From: Pseudomonas violetae | Lineage (GTDB): Bacteria; Pseudomonadota; Gammaproteobacteria; Pseudomonadales; Pseudomonadaceae | Assembly (NCBI RefSeq): GCF_023072615.1 | Contig: NZ_JAKNRW010000008.1 | Location: forward strand, 122,961 to 186,960 | Direction of reading: 5' to 3' | Length of the DNA stretch: 64,000 nt | In this document: positions 1-8,734 of the stretch, one piece after another | Position numbering within the stretch: the stretch's first letter is position 1 | How the letters are laid out: every line of letters begins with the position of its first letter | Program-made: the position numbers and the translations under genes | Notes under the pieces: model-generated | The model's database searches: none | Seen by the model: the letters and a program-made list of their open reading frames with translations, nothing else | Told to the model about the DNA's origin: nothing

Positions 1-161
1 ATGAAGTCCGTGATGATCAGCGACGGACGTTCGCGTTCCAGCACTTCGAGTCCTTTTTGGCCGTTGCTGGCCTTTACGACCATGAACCCCTCATCCTCCA
101 GCGCGTAGCCAAGAATATCAGCGATCAAGTACTCGTCGTCGACGACGAGGATGGTGGTCAT
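1..161 (-). CDS. Response regulator receiver domain, N-terminal part (runs off window)
   Basis: Reading the minus strand from the ATG at 161 gives a typical CheY-like receiver start: MTTILVVDDEYLIADILGYA followed by a second helix and LIITDF, where the D is the expected phosphoacceptor aspartate after beta-strand 3. The paired acidic DD after the first strand is also present. Only 53 codons are visible because the gene continues beyond position 1. It lies 24 bp downstream of the KaiC-like gene on the same strand and so is probably the last gene of a kinase/KaiC-like/regulator operon. No output domain can be seen; single-domain or DNA-binding architectures are both possible. Confidence 0.85.
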   Translation of the reverse strand, partial: MTTILVVDDEYLIADILGYALEDEGFMVVKASNGQKGLEVLERERPSLIITDF

Positions 162-185
162 GTCAATTCAACCCAACTCACAGAT

Positions 186-1658
186 TTAGGAGATTGAACC
201 GGGCAGCGCTGAATCATTAGGGACTGCCGTTGCATGTCGTGAGGCCTTTTTCAGTTCAACGCCGTGTTCATGGATAACCACTTCAAGGAGCGAGGGGTCA
301 TAGAAGCTGTCTCGTACCTTGAGAATAGAAAGCAGTCGTCGGAGTTCTGACTGAGTCTCGAAGAAACGCATCAGCATCAGGTTATCGACGATACTCGAAA
401 GGTCCGGTGTCGGCGTACTGACCTCGGAACCGAACAGGTCACGCATCTCCCACGAGCCAAACACCGTCACGCCCCGGGCGCGCAGTTCGCTCATCAGGGC
501 ACTGTAGAAATCGGTGATCCGTGCCGGCGTGGTCGACACCCGTGCCATACCACTGAGGCTGTCGATGAACAGGCGCTTGATGCCTTTCTGCTCAACGATG
601 CTCAACAGGTGCGCGCCAAGGCCGTCGAGCAAACCCTCCGTGGTGGGCTGCCAGGCAATGCTCAGCGCACCACTTTCTTCCATGCCCTTGATATCGATCC
701 CCAACGACTGGCCTTTGAGCCGTAACCGTTGCGGACTTTCGTAAAAACCAAAATGCAGGCCAGGTGCGTCCACCGTTGATTCGGCAAGAAACTTAAGCCC
801 CAAGGTGGTTTTACCGACCCCGGATGGACCCATCACCAAGGTCATGGAGGAACTGTGCAAGCCGCCGTCGATCAGGCCATCGAGTGCGCCAATGCCGCTG
901 GGGATGCGCGTCAGATCTGCGCTGTCGGGCTGGGACGGATGGCTGTAGAGACTTTCCAGGCGCGGATAGACCACCAGACCGTCGTCGGTGATTTCGCACT
1001 CGTGCAGGCCGGTGAGCGCGCCGCTACCCCGGGTCTTGCGCATCTGGATGCGTCGAACTGAACGGGTGCCGAACAGTTCTTCACCTATTTCAATGACGCC
1101 ATCGACCATGGTGTGCTCGGGGCTGCCGTCATCCAGCCGGGAACTGGTGAGAAACAGAACGGTGCAGCCGGCAAAGGCGGCATGGCCCTGCAGCTCGGAG
1201 ATGAATTTTTTCGTGTCGATTGGCGAGTCGGCCTTGGAGCGCGCATTGAGCAAGCCGTCGACCACCAGCACCGTGGCCTTCTGCCGGCTGATTTCACGGC
1301 GCAGCAGTTTGACGACTTCGTCCAGGCCTTCGTTTTCCAGGGTATCGAAGGCGCTGACAAACTGAATCTCGGCGCCGACCCGGGCCGGATCGAAGAAGCT
1401 CAGGGTCGAGAGAAACTGAAACAGGCGATCATGGGATTCGGCCAGCAGCGTGGCGACCAAGACCCGACCGCCGTTGCGCGCATGATGGAACCCCAACTGG
1501 TTGGCGAGAATTGTTTTACCAGAGCCAGGACGTCCTTGGATGATGTAGGACGAACCCGCGACCAGCCCACCCTTGAGCAGAGCATCAAGCCCCTCGATTC
1601 CGCTTTGAAGGCGTTTTAGCTTTTCCACACTGCAACCCTGATCTGAACAACAGGCCAT
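186..1658 (-). CDS. KaiC-like double RecA-domain ATPase
   Basis: The 490-residue protein has two RecA/KaiC domains in tandem. Walker A motifs are GRPGSGKT (residues 42-49) and GPSGVGKT (277-284); Walker B strands are at about 130-134 (VLVVD) and 362-366 (RLFID). The C-terminal part follows the KaiC pattern SSIVDNLMLMRFFE and then an LKVRDS motif. By alignment from memory, Ser421-Ser422 sit where cyanobacterial KaiC has its phosphorylated Ser431/Thr432. Catalytic glutamates appear reduced to single ones (LLAES at 71-75, YESP at 306-309). KaiC-like proteins outside cyanobacteria usually lack KaiA and have been tied to stress response and signalling rather than proven clocks. It lies between a sensor kinase gene and a response regulator gene, which suggests joint signalling. 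Its cellular role here is inferred only. Confidence 0.85.
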   Translation of the reverse strand: MACCSDQGCSVEKLKRLQSGIEGLDALLKGGLVAGSSYIIQGRPGSGKTILANQLGFHHARNGGRVLVATLLAESHDRLFQFLSTLSFFDPARVGAEIQFVSAFDTLENEGLDEVVKLLRREISRQKATVLVVDGLLNARSKADSPIDTKKFISELQGHAAFAGCTVLFLTSSRLDDGSPEHTMVDGVIEIGEELFGTRSVRRIQMRKTRGSGALTGLHECEITDDGLVVYPRLESLYSHPSQPDSADLTRIPSGIGALDGLIDGGLHSSSMTLVMGPSGVGKTTLGLKFLAESTVDAPGLHFGFYESPQRLRLKGQSLGIDIKGMEESGALSIAWQPTTEGLLDGLGAHLLSIVEQKGIKRLFIDSLSGMARVSTTPARITDFYSALMSELRARGVTVFGSWEMRDLFGSEVSTPTPDLSSIVDNLMLMRFFETQSELRRLLSILKVRDSFYDPSLLEVVIHEHGVELKKASRHATAVPNDSALPGSIS

Positions 1659-1717
1659 CAGGCCGGAGGTCTAAGATGCTAACGCCATTTTCGCATTCGG
1701 GCTATCGGGCCGCGCGC

Positions 1718-3028
1718 TTAAGCGCAAGGTAAATACAAGGTAAAGGCACTGCCTTGGCCCAGGCAACTCTCCACGCGGATTTCGCCACCCGACTGTTTGG
1801 CAAATCCGAACACCTGACTCAAACCCAGGCCCGTGCCCTGACCAACGCTCTTGGTGGTAAAAAAAGGTTCGAAGATTCGCTCGATGCAGAACGGGGCAAT
1901 ACCCGAACCGTTGTCGCTGACAGAGATGGCGATGAAGTTTCCGTCAATGGAAGGATCACCCCGGGTAGCCGGAATACCGTCAGCCCGGGTCACGTTGATG
2001 ATCAGTTTACCGTTGCCGTGCATGGCGTCACTGGCGTTTTTGACCAGGTTGACGAGCGCCGTTTCGAACTGGCCAGGATCTGCGTGAATCGAACAGATTT
2101 CTTCAAGCTCATCGATGACCACGTCGACACCGGGCCCAACCTGCAACCTCATGGCCTCGCCGATGGCCATGACACTGGCATTCACGTCCAATGCCGACGG
2201 ATTGAGCGCTTGGCGGCGCGCAAATGAGAGCAACTGACCGGTAAGGCTACTGCCTCTTTCGACGGCCTCGGAAATAGCTTCAACCAGGCGCAGACGGCGC
2301 TCCTCAGAACTGCCAGGGCGCTTGAGCAGGTCACAGGACGAACGGATGACGGTCAGCAGGTTGTTGAAGTCATGGGCAAAGCGGCCGGTCAACTGCCCCA
2401 CTGCCTCCATCTTTTGCGACTGTCGCAGTTGTTCCGTGCGCACCTGGACCTGGTGTTCTAGCGAAGCGGCAAGTTCGCGCAGATCGTCCCGGGCACGACA
2501 GCGCTCGGTTGCCATGCGGGTGCGTTCGGCGACTTCGCGAATCAGCGCCAGTTCATCAGCCGTCCAGTCGCGAGCCTCGGAATGGTTCAGGTAGAGCAGT
2601 GCTACCGGCCGACCTTTTTCGATGATGGGCATATTAATGAACGAATGGGCACTGATAGCCTTGAGCTGTTGCGTACTTTCACGAGTTCGAGGGTCCTCGC
2701 CGACATCGCGCACGACGACCGTCTCGCTTTTTTTAAGATCTTCGATGTAGCTACCGTACTCGCGAAAACTCAAGACCCCGGCCAGGGTCTCGATACCCGG
2801 CGCGTTCCAGTCGCGCTCGATAGTGATGGTCTCGGCAACCGGGTCAATGGTGCCGTAGCCCACCCTGCTGACCTGCAGGGTCCGTCCGAGAATCTCCGCC
2901 GCTGCATAGGCCAGCGTCGGCGTGTCATCCAGGTCGCGAATTCGCTCGCCGATTTCTATCAAGGCAAGACGGTGGGTTTCGTAAGCCAGGAAGCCAGTGC
3001 CGGACCCTGGTAAATAGTTCGTTGGCAT
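1718..3028 (-). CDS. GAF-domain sensor histidine kinase
   Basis: From the ATG at 3028 (MPTNYLPGSG) the protein is 436 residues; an upstream TTG at 3157 would add 43 unconvincing residues. The N-terminal half is a GAF domain (about residues 20-170, with the segment PIIEKGRPVALLYLNHSEAR). A short coiled-coil linker (LAASLEHQVQVRTEQLRQSQ) leads to the H-box GRFAHDFNNLLTVI, typical of HDFNN-type kinases. The HATPase domain shows an N-box (LVNLVKNASDAM), G1 (DNGSGI), F-box (FEPFFTTK) and G2 (GQGTGLGLSQV). There are no transmembrane segments, so it is probably cytoplasmic. It is the first gene of the minus-strand unit leading into the KaiC-like gene (59-bp gap) and the receiver protein. The ligand sensed by the GAF domain cannot be told from sequence. 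Confidence 0.88.
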   Translation of the reverse strand: MPTNYLPGSGTGFLAYETHRLALIEIGERIRDLDDTPTLAYAAAEILGRTLQVSRVGYGTIDPVAETITIERDWNAPGIETLAGVLSFREYGSYIEDLKKSETVVVRDVGEDPRTRESTQQLKAISAHSFINMPIIEKGRPVALLYLNHSEARDWTADELALIREVAERTRMATERCRARDDLRELAASLEHQVQVRTEQLRQSQKMEAVGQLTGRFAHDFNNLLTVIRSSCDLLKRPGSSEERRLRLVEAISEAVERGSSLTGQLLSFARRQALNPSALDVNASVMAIGEAMRLQVGPGVDVVIDELEEICSIHADPGQFETALVNLVKNASDAMHGNGKLIINVTRADGIPATRGDPSIDGNFIAISVSDNGSGIAPFCIERIFEPFFTTKSVGQGTGLGLSQVFGFAKQSGGEIRVESCLGQGSAFTLYLPCA

Positions 3029-3202
3029 GTTGAGTTCGGCTCGTTGTGAGACTGCCCTTCGTGCACCGGGCAATGTCGTCTTTTGTAAAGCCAACCTTTG
3101 CTTTTGCTCATCGAGTGGTGAGCGCAAAATTGCCCTCCTATGGGCGATGGATTGCAATTCACGGCAAAAGGTTTCAATTTTTTATTGCGAGCATCATCTT
3201 GC

Positions 3203-3610
3203 TCAGATTAAAGCCTGTTGCTCGCACAGGAAAGCCTCCAGTTCCAGAACAGACAAGGGCCGACTGAACAGGTCGAGGATGCCATTGATCAACGACAGCA
3301 AGTGCTGGCCGCTGGTAAAAATATCGCTGATGTATTCGCGCTGGGTATCGATCATGTCGCTTGCCATCCCGTCCTGAGCACTTCGGAAAACCGATCACAG
3401 CGTTCAACGGAGTGTCACCGACACCATTGCCGAGAGGCGACTGCCGTCCTTGCGGATGTAAGTCAGCTCGTAAATGTCTTCGATGCCTAGGGACGCCTTG
3501 AACACCAGCGCGCCGAAGCCCGGCGTGATCTGCGTCTTGAGTTCCAGGCTGTGGGCTGCGACGCGGGTGATCAGCTCTGCAGGATCGGAAATGTCTGCAG
3601 GGGTTTTCAT
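3203..3610 (-). pseudogene. Remnant of PAS/HisKA hybrid sensor kinase (deletion and frameshifts)
   Basis: On the minus strand, the frame starting at 3610 (MKTPADISDPAELITRVAAH) gives a PAS-like segment ending RKDGSRLSAMVSVT. The next recognisable motif, TPLNAVIGF, is in another frame and belongs to the HisKA domain. A single-base shift then gives SEVLR, and another gives DGMASDMIDTQREYISDI followed by TSGQHLLSLINGILDL, classic dimerisation-helix sequence, before a stop at 3203. The join between PAS end and H-box lacks the residues normally found there, so there is an internal deletion plus at least two single-base deletions. No kinase ATPase domain remains. This is a decayed gene and not a small functional protein. 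Confidence 0.8.
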
Positions 3611-3753
3611 ACGCTAGCAAAGCGTGGCTGGAGGGTGCGCCAGAAAATTTTCGCCAGGCTTTCACGGGAATAGATCCATGAATCCGCCCGTCGACCACTC
3701 AAGGTCGATGCCGTTATCCGAGCGAGTTGGCCACTTGCTACGGCCCATTCAGC

Positions 3754-4710
3754 TCACTGAATCACCCGAGCGTACACCCCTCGGTCGACGTTGCCCCCCG
3801 ACAGGATCACCCCTACCTTCCTGCCCGCCATGGCTTCACGTTCCTGCACCAGCGCCGCCAGCGCCGAGGCGCCCGCCCCTTCTGCAAGGTTATGGGTATC
3901 GGTGTAAAAAATGCGCATCGCTTCGGCGATCTGCCCGTCGTTGACCGCTACAATCCGCGCCGCGCCCGCGCTGTAGATGGCAAACGCCTCGGGAATCGGC
4001 TTGCGCACCGCGAGGCCATCGGCAAAGGTATTCGCCGATGGGGTTTCGCATATCTCTCCGGCTTCAAACGACAACCTGGCGGCGTCAGCCTCCGTCGACA
4101 CCACGCCCACCACCTGGGTCTTCAGGCCCAGCGCATCGCGCGCTGCGATCACCCCGCAGATGCCCGAGCCACAGCCGATCGGCACGTAGACGGTGTCGAG
4201 GTCGGGCGCTGCAGTGAACAGTTCCAGGCCATAGGTGGCCACGCCCTTGACCAGTTCGGTGTGAAACGGCGGCACCAGCAACAGGCCATGCGCCTGCGCC
4301 AGGCGGGCAGCCTCGACCCGGGCATCATCGAAGTCGCGACCGCATTCGACCACCTCGCCGCCGAAGCCACGCATGGCGTTGTTCTTCTCCACCGAGTTGC
4401 CTTCGGGCACCACGATCAATGCGCGCAAACCCAGGGCACTGGCCGCCAGCGCCAGGCTCTGGCCGTGGTTGCCGCGGGTCGCCGTGACAATGCCCTTCAC
4501 GTCGGGGTGGGTGCGCTTTAGCCAGTGCATGAAGGTGATGCCGCCGCGCACCTTGAACGCGCCGGTGGGGGTATGGTTTTCATGCTTGACCCACACTGTG
4601 CAGCCCAACCGCTCGGCCAGCAACGGCCAGGCGTACTGGGCCGTTGCGGGCATGACCTGGTACACCAGGCGGGCCGCCTGTTGGATGTCGTCGCGAGTTA
4701 ATGTGTGCAT
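3754..4710 (-). CDS. PLP-dependent threonine/serine dehydratase-like enzyme
   Basis: A fold-type II PLP enzyme of about 318 residues. The PLP-lysine motif is TGAFKVRGG near residue 50, the phosphate-binding glycine-rich loop is IGCGSGICG near residue 180, and the C-terminal LSGGNVD motif is present. These fit threonine dehydratase or hydroxyaspartate dehydratase-like enzymes lacking an ACT domain, which deaminate beta-hydroxy amino acids. An ATG lies six bases upstream (4716), but the AGGGAG ribosome site sits directly against it, whereas the ATG at 4710 has a normal spacing, so I use 4710. It is divergent from an AraC regulator (gap about 96 bp) that probably controls it. The exact substrate is uncertain. 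Confidence 0.82.
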   Translation of the reverse strand: MHTLTRDDIQQAARLVYQVMPATAQYAWPLLAERLGCTVWVKHENHTPTGAFKVRGGITFMHWLKRTHPDVKGIVTATRGNHGQSLALAASALGLRALIVVPEGNSVEKNNAMRGFGGEVVECGRDFDDARVEAARLAQAHGLLLVPPFHTELVKGVATYGLELFTAAPDLDTVYVPIGCGSGICGVIAARDALGLKTQVVGVVSTEADAARLSFEAGEICETPSANTFADGLAVRKPIPEAFAIYSAGAARIVAVNDGQIAEAMRIFYTDTHNLAEGAGASALAALVQEREAMAGRKVGVILSGGNVDRGVYARVIQ

Positions 4711-4806
4711 GGGCATTCTCCCTGGGGTTTTGCAAAGTCTAGGCGCAGGGGCGATACGTTGGCTTTCAGAAAACCGACCTGACTTTTTGCCCCGATCTTC
4801 ACTACT

Positions 4807-5616
4807 ATGCTCGGCATGAACTCGCGCAATCGCCTGCCATCAACGCTCCCAAGCGAACCGGTCCGCCGGGTCGAAGCCGGGCCGTGGGCGATCGAGTTGT
4901 TGCCCGCGTCTGCCTATGCGACCCGCTATGTAGCCACCCAGGCAGCCATCGGTTTCGCCTTCGACAGCCAGTGCGGCGTGCACGCCATCGGCAGTGACCG
5001 GGTACTGCCCTTCCTCGCTCACCCCAACGGCCTGGCGTTTGTGCCCGCCGGTTGTGACGTGCTGTCCGAGTCGTCCGGGGGCGGTGAATACCTGCGAGTG
5101 GTGCGCGCCGAGGGGCTGGCATTACCCGGCGACCAGGCTTTTAACAACCGCATAGATCCGCAAGCGATCCGCCTGGCGCAGCGAATGCGCAACGCATTGC
5201 TGCACGCCGCTGCGGATGACGATTGGCAGGCCTGGGCCCTGGCCCTGGCTGAGCGGGCGACGACGCACACCGCATTGCCCGCGCAGCCGGCAGGCTCCAT
5301 CACCGCCAAGCGTCTGCGCCTGCTGGATGAGTTCATCGATGCAGGGCTTGAGGGCCCGCTAAGTGTGCAGGCAATGGCCGGCCTGCTTGAACTGTCCGAA
5401 GGCTTTTTCATGCGGGCGTTCAAGCAGGCCACCGGTAAAAGCCCGCACAGTTACCTGATCGACCGACGCCTGGCCAAAGCCCGCGCCCTGCTGCGCGACA
5501 CTAGCGCCACCCTGGCCGAGATCGCCCTCACCTGCGGCTTCAATTCACAGGCGCATATGGCGACGCTGTTCCGACAACGGCTGGGGGCGAGCCCCGGACA
5601 GTTGCGCAAGAGGTGA
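4807..5616 (+). CDS. AraC-family transcriptional regulator
   Basis: 269 residues with a cupin-like N-terminal sensing half and a C-terminal double helix-turn-helix AraC domain (about 175-269). The domain shows LSVQAMAGLLELSEGFFMRA in the first HTH and LAEIALTCGFNSQAHMATLF in the second, ending FRQRLGASPGQLRKR. It is divergent from the PLP dehydratase gene and probably regulates it in response to an amino acid or related ligand. An alternative ATG at 4816 is possible; no clear ribosome site distinguishes the two. Confidence 0.85.
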   Translation: MLGMNSRNRLPSTLPSEPVRRVEAGPWAIELLPASAYATRYVATQAAIGFAFDSQCGVHAIGSDRVLPFLAHPNGLAFVPAGCDVLSESSGGGEYLRVVRAEGLALPGDQAFNNRIDPQAIRLAQRMRNALLHAAADDDWQAWALALAERATTHTALPAQPAGSITAKRLRLLDEFIDAGLEGPLSVQAMAGLLELSEGFFMRAFKQATGKSPHSYLIDRRLAKARALLRDTSATLAEIALTCGFNSQAHMATLFRQRLGASPGQLRKR

Positions 5617-5710
5617 GTGCCAGGCGTCGCCTGGGCACCCGACAATCCCGGCCGCGGGGGTGAAATGGGGACCTGAAATGGGGACAGATTTATTAACCCG
5701 ACCCATGCAG

Positions 5711-5815
5711 CTGTGGGAGCGAGCCTGCTCGCGATGAGCCTGAGGGCGCTGCGCTGATTCAGATTACCCGCGTCACCGTTGACCTCCATCGCCAGCAAGC
5801 TGGCTCCTACAGGGG
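5711..5815. repeat. Inverted pair of REP elements (BIME)
   Basis: The segment CTGTGGGAGCGAGCCTGCTC (hairpin GCGAG-CCTG-CTCGC, 5719-5732) faces a reverse copy with CATCGCCAGCAAGCTGGCTC and the terminal CCTACAG (hairpin GCCAGC-AA-GCTGGC, 5791-5804). This head-to-head arrangement of imperfect REP hairpins is typical of Pseudomonas intergenic BIMEs. It lies between the convergent ends of the AraC gene and the universal stress protein gene. Just upstream (about 5661-5696) is a doubled AATGGGGAC motif ending in CAGATTTATT, a sequence commonly seen near transposase remnants. Confidence 0.7.
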
Positions 5816-5830
5816 AATGGGTGGCACCAC

Positions 5831-6259
5831 TCATCCCGCTTCAATCAGAATCGGGCAAGGGGCATTCTGCAAAACCTCATACGCCACCGAGTTGCCCACC
5901 AGGCGCTCAAACGTCGACATGTGGTGATGCCCCATCACAATCAGATCGCACCCCTGCTCACGGGCGTGGTTGCAGATGGCTTGCTCCGGGTCGCCGGCAA
6001 TGACGGTGGCGGTGCATTCGACGTGACGGGCCTGAAGAAAAAGCCTGGCCTTTTCGACAACTTCTTCGCAGTGCAACTGCTCTGCCCACGAAGCGGGCGA
6101 TGCCTGCCGAGACTCAAGATCCGGCGCGCTGAATTCGTAAGCGATTACGCTTACGACATGCACCCGCGTGGCGTCATCGGCCACTCTCATGGCCAACTCC
6201 AGGACCTTGACACTCTGGACGTTGCCATTGATGGCCACCAGGATTTCACTGAACATCAT
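5831..6259 (-). CDS. Universal stress protein (UspA family)
   Basis: The start at 6259 (MMFSEILVAINGN) gives a 142-residue single-domain UspA protein. The ATP-binding signature GHHHMSTFERLVGNSVAYEV is followed by a C-terminal APCPILI strand, and the core strand CDLIVMG precedes it. An in-frame upstream extension to 6562 is open but runs through REP and non-coding sequence and looks spurious. A partial diverged second copy of the same gene lies at 7960-8089, separated by the RHS gene. Usp proteins bind ATP and aid survival under stress; the specific trigger is unknown. Confidence 0.88.
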   Translation of the reverse strand: MMFSEILVAINGNVQSVKVLELAMRVADDATRVHVVSVIAYEFSAPDLESRQASPASWAEQLHCEEVVEKARLFLQARHVECTATVIAGDPEQAICNHAREQGCDLIVMGHHHMSTFERLVGNSVAYEVLQNAPCPILIEAG

Positions 6260-6370
6260 TGATCCCGTTTGATTGCTAGTTAAGAAAGCCAAACAACTGG
6301 GGAGTCTAGCAACCCCAAAATTGCGCGATAACTGACTTGTAAGCACTGTATGAATGCGTCCAACGCAGCG

Positions 6371-6404
6371 ATCGCCGGGCGCCAGGTATGGGTCAGCACA
6401 AACC
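6371..6404 (+). repeat. 34-bp direct repeat, copy 1
   Basis: A 34-base stretch starting ATCGCCGGGCGCCAGGTATG is repeated exactly at 8092-8125. The two copies bracket the RHS gene and the partial usp copy, so they probably mark a duplication or recombination junction. Copy 1 runs directly into a REP element (6405-6427, CTGTGGCGAGCGAGCTTGCT). The rest of 6260-6785 holds no convincing gene. Confidence 0.85.
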
Positions 6405-6875
6405 CTGTGGCGAGCGAGCTTGCTCGCAAAGCGGCCCCAAAACCTGTCGCCGCGTACCGATCCGTTGGCTCCCGCCAAGTTCGACTCAAACCCGGCAATC
6501 AGAAGATCCCAATGACCCCGACCTAGCAGATCTGATAGTTCCCATCCGCAACAGAATCGCAAATACTGCCTCTAGGGAAACTCTGAAAAAGACTTCCCGA
6601 TCTGGTGAAATACCCACCTCGCAGCAGACCACACTGTTTGCCTTATCGAACCTTTGGATGATACGAAAACGACTATTAAATGCAGGCGAGGTGCGCCTGT
6701 GATGTGGACAATGAGCCCTGAAAAAGTGCTCTTCCGCAAAAATAGTGAACTGACAGAAGGAAAGGTCTGATTTTCGATTAAGTCGGTGTTTTTTGAACCT
6801 CAGACAGCGAGGCCGTTAAAAACGGCTGCTTACTTCAGACCTTCCCTAGGTCTACAACTCATTCGGAGCGCGCCC

Positions 6876-7949
6876 TTGACATCTTTTCCGCACGTCCTGC
6901 TGTGCCAATACGGCTACGATCCTCTGGACCGCCTGACCAGCCATGAACAGTCTGCCAATCATGCGTGCCAGCGCTTCTACTGCAGAAGCCGTCTGGTGAC
7001 GGAGATTCAGGGGGCGCTGCACTGCTCGATAATCCAGCACGATGACCACCTCCTGGCCCAACTGCAAAGCGATGGCGATGTACAGGCCACTACTCTCTTG
7101 GCAACCGGGCAAGAACGCTCGGTGTTGAACACACTGAAAACTGACTATCCATCGCAGCCGATCAACTATTCACCCTATGGCCACATTTATTGCTCAAATG
7201 GCTTGCTCAGCCTGCTGGGATTCAATGGCGAACGGCCAGAACCGGTGACGGGGCATTATCTATTGGGGAATGGTTACAGGGCGTTTAACCCCATATTGAT
7301 GCGATTCAACTGCCCGGATAGTTTGAGCCCATTTGATAAAGGCGGGTTGAATGCATATGCGTATTGTTCGAACGATCCCGTGAATCAAACGGATCCGACG
7401 GGGCGTATTGGTCTGTTCCGCGTGCCCAGAACTACCTCAGTTCGATTTAGAGGAAAACTGAGCACCCCAATTGCACAGCAGTCCCCGCCAATCACATCAG
7501 GATCAGATCTTCAACGACAGAGTGCCGCACTTACCTCCGCACGCCCTTTGAAAGTCTTTAACGCCGAGGGTTCGATAAACCCCGATATCGACTTTTTAGT
7601 AAGAACCGAAATAGACAGAGTGGCAAATCTAGATTACCCATGGAATGGTAGTAAGCCCATCGTCGCTAGATATCACAGCGACAAGCGCAGGCTGCACTTA
7701 CTACGGCACGCTACCAGCAAACCTGAGCATCCTGATATTTTCAAGAACCTCGTGAATTTATCCGACCAAGGCTTCATGTTTGATCCGTCCGAGGTTAAAT
7801 TTGCTCGAGGGCACTGGGAGACTCTTTCAGATACTCCGATACGAGCTATGAACCGTGAAATTCTAGCAAACCAAAAATTCATGCAGCGAGAGGCGAGGAC
7901 ACTTTTAGCTCAGGCGTGGGAAGTTAGGGGAACAAAAAAACGGAATTAG
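6876..7949 (+). CDS. Orphan RHS-repeat core protein with variable C-terminus
   Basis: The open frame begins at 6786, but similarity to short Pseudomonas RHS proteins begins around the TTG at 6876 (TSFPHVLLCQYGYDPLDRL). The RHS-associated core is clear: LLGFNGERPEPVTGHYLLG, then a FNPILMRFNCPDSLSPF block and NAYAYCSNDPVNQTDPTG, after which homologous proteins diverge. The last roughly 180 residues have no family I recognise and would be the polymorphic-toxin-like tip. They are charged and less GC-rich than the surrounding genes. No RHS repeats, PAAR or VgrG-binding region is present, so this is an orphan tip module, possibly silent cargo for recombination. No obvious immunity gene follows; the downstream sequence is a usp fragment on the other strand. 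Confidence 0.75.
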   Translation: MTSFPHVLLCQYGYDPLDRLTSHEQSANHACQRFYCRSRLVTEIQGALHCSIIQHDDHLLAQLQSDGDVQATTLLATGQERSVLNTLKTDYPSQPINYSPYGHIYCSNGLLSLLGFNGERPEPVTGHYLLGNGYRAFNPILMRFNCPDSLSPFDKGGLNAYAYCSNDPVNQTDPTGRIGLFRVPRTTSVRFRGKLSTPIAQQSPPITSGSDLQRQSAALTSARPLKVFNAEGSINPDIDFLVRTEIDRVANLDYPWNGSKPIVARYHSDKRRLHLLRHATSKPEHPDIFKNLVNLSDQGFMFDPSEVKFARGHWETLSDTPIRAMNREILANQKFMQREARTLLAQAWEVRGTKKRN

Positions 7950-7959
7950 AGCAAATTTT

Positions 7960-8089
7960 CAAACGTCGATATATGGTGATGTCCCATCACAATCACATCG
8001 CAGCCCTGGTCACGGGCATGCTTGCAGATCGCATGCTCCGGGTCGCCGGCAATAACGGTGGCGGTGCATTCGATATGACGAGCCTCAAG
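7960..8089 (-). pseudogene. Partial second copy of universal stress protein gene
   Basis: The minus strand reads LEARHIECTATVIAGDPEHA followed by ICKHARDQGCDVIVMGHHHI, matching residues of the complete Usp at 5831-6259 with only a few substitutions. The 130-bp segment aligns with 5908-6037 at the DNA level. It has neither start nor stop and is cut at one end by the RHS region and at the other by the second copy of the 34-bp repeat. It is a scar of a duplicated paralogue and not an expressed gene. Confidence 0.88.
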
Positions 8090-8091
8090 CA

Positions 8092-8125
8092 ATCGCCGGG
8101 CGCCAGGTATGGGTCAGCACAAACC
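8092..8125 (+). repeat. 34-bp direct repeat, copy 2
   Basis: Exact second copy of the repeat at 6371-6404. It abuts the partial usp copy on its left and the upstream region of the lipoprotein gene on its right, with only two bases between the usp homology and the repeat. Confidence 0.85.
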
Positions 8126-8167
8126 GACTAATCTACCAATGCAGTTTTCCAGCTCTGGAGATTCGAA

Positions 8168-8617
8168 ATGAAACTCAGAAACTCATTGGCATTGCTGATC
8201 ACCGCCACCCTGGTCGGTTGCACCACTCCAGCTCAGAAAGGCGTGTCCGTGCCGCTCCAGGCCACCCGGCATAACACTGGGCAAATCGGCAATGTGACTC
8301 TGGCCAACTGGGGCAAGAAAACCGGGTTCAATTTCATCATCAGTGGCGTCCCCACTGGCGCCTCCCTGCCGCTGCGTCTCTATACCTTCATCAACAAAGG
8401 CAGCTGCCAGCAGCCTGGCCCCGTTGCCTACGCAATGAACGATCAGGTCAACACCGAGCGCCAGGCTATTCGCGGCTGGATATTCTCAAGAAGTGCACCT
8501 GTGGAACTACCCGTGTTGCTGGCCGGTGAGTACTCGGTAGTCGTGCGAACTACGCCGGACAGTGGCAACCTCGACGTTTTTTGCGGTGATATCAAGCGGG
8601 GCAGTACGGTGAATTAA
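8168..8617 (+). CDS. Small putative lipoprotein
   Basis: 149 residues starting MKLRNSLALLITATLVGCTT; the lipobox is LVGC with Cys18 as the predicted lipidation site. The mature part shows no domain I recognise, has a beta-rich look and ends in a segment with FCGDI. A GGAG ribosome site precedes the ATG. It probably sits in the outer membrane or periplasm. Function unknown. Confidence 0.75.
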   Translation: MKLRNSLALLITATLVGCTTPAQKGVSVPLQATRHNTGQIGNVTLANWGKKTGFNFIISGVPTGASLPLRLYTFINKGSCQQPGPVAYAMNDQVNTERQAIRGWIFSRSAPVELPVLLAGEYSVVVRTTPDSGNLDVFCGDIKRGSTVN

Positions 8618-8734
8618 GCATCGGGAGGGGGTGACGGGGATTCGGCAGCGTTAGTTTTCGGCAGTTATGTGCTCCCTTCGCCTTTTCCTGCGTCGCACTC
8701 CTCACTGCCCGCCCCATTCACCCGGAGTTCCCCC

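Noticed and set aside
6260..6562. Extension of the universal stress protein to 243 residues
   Set aside because: The extra part reads through REP sequence and the 34-bp repeat; the Usp family begins at 6259.
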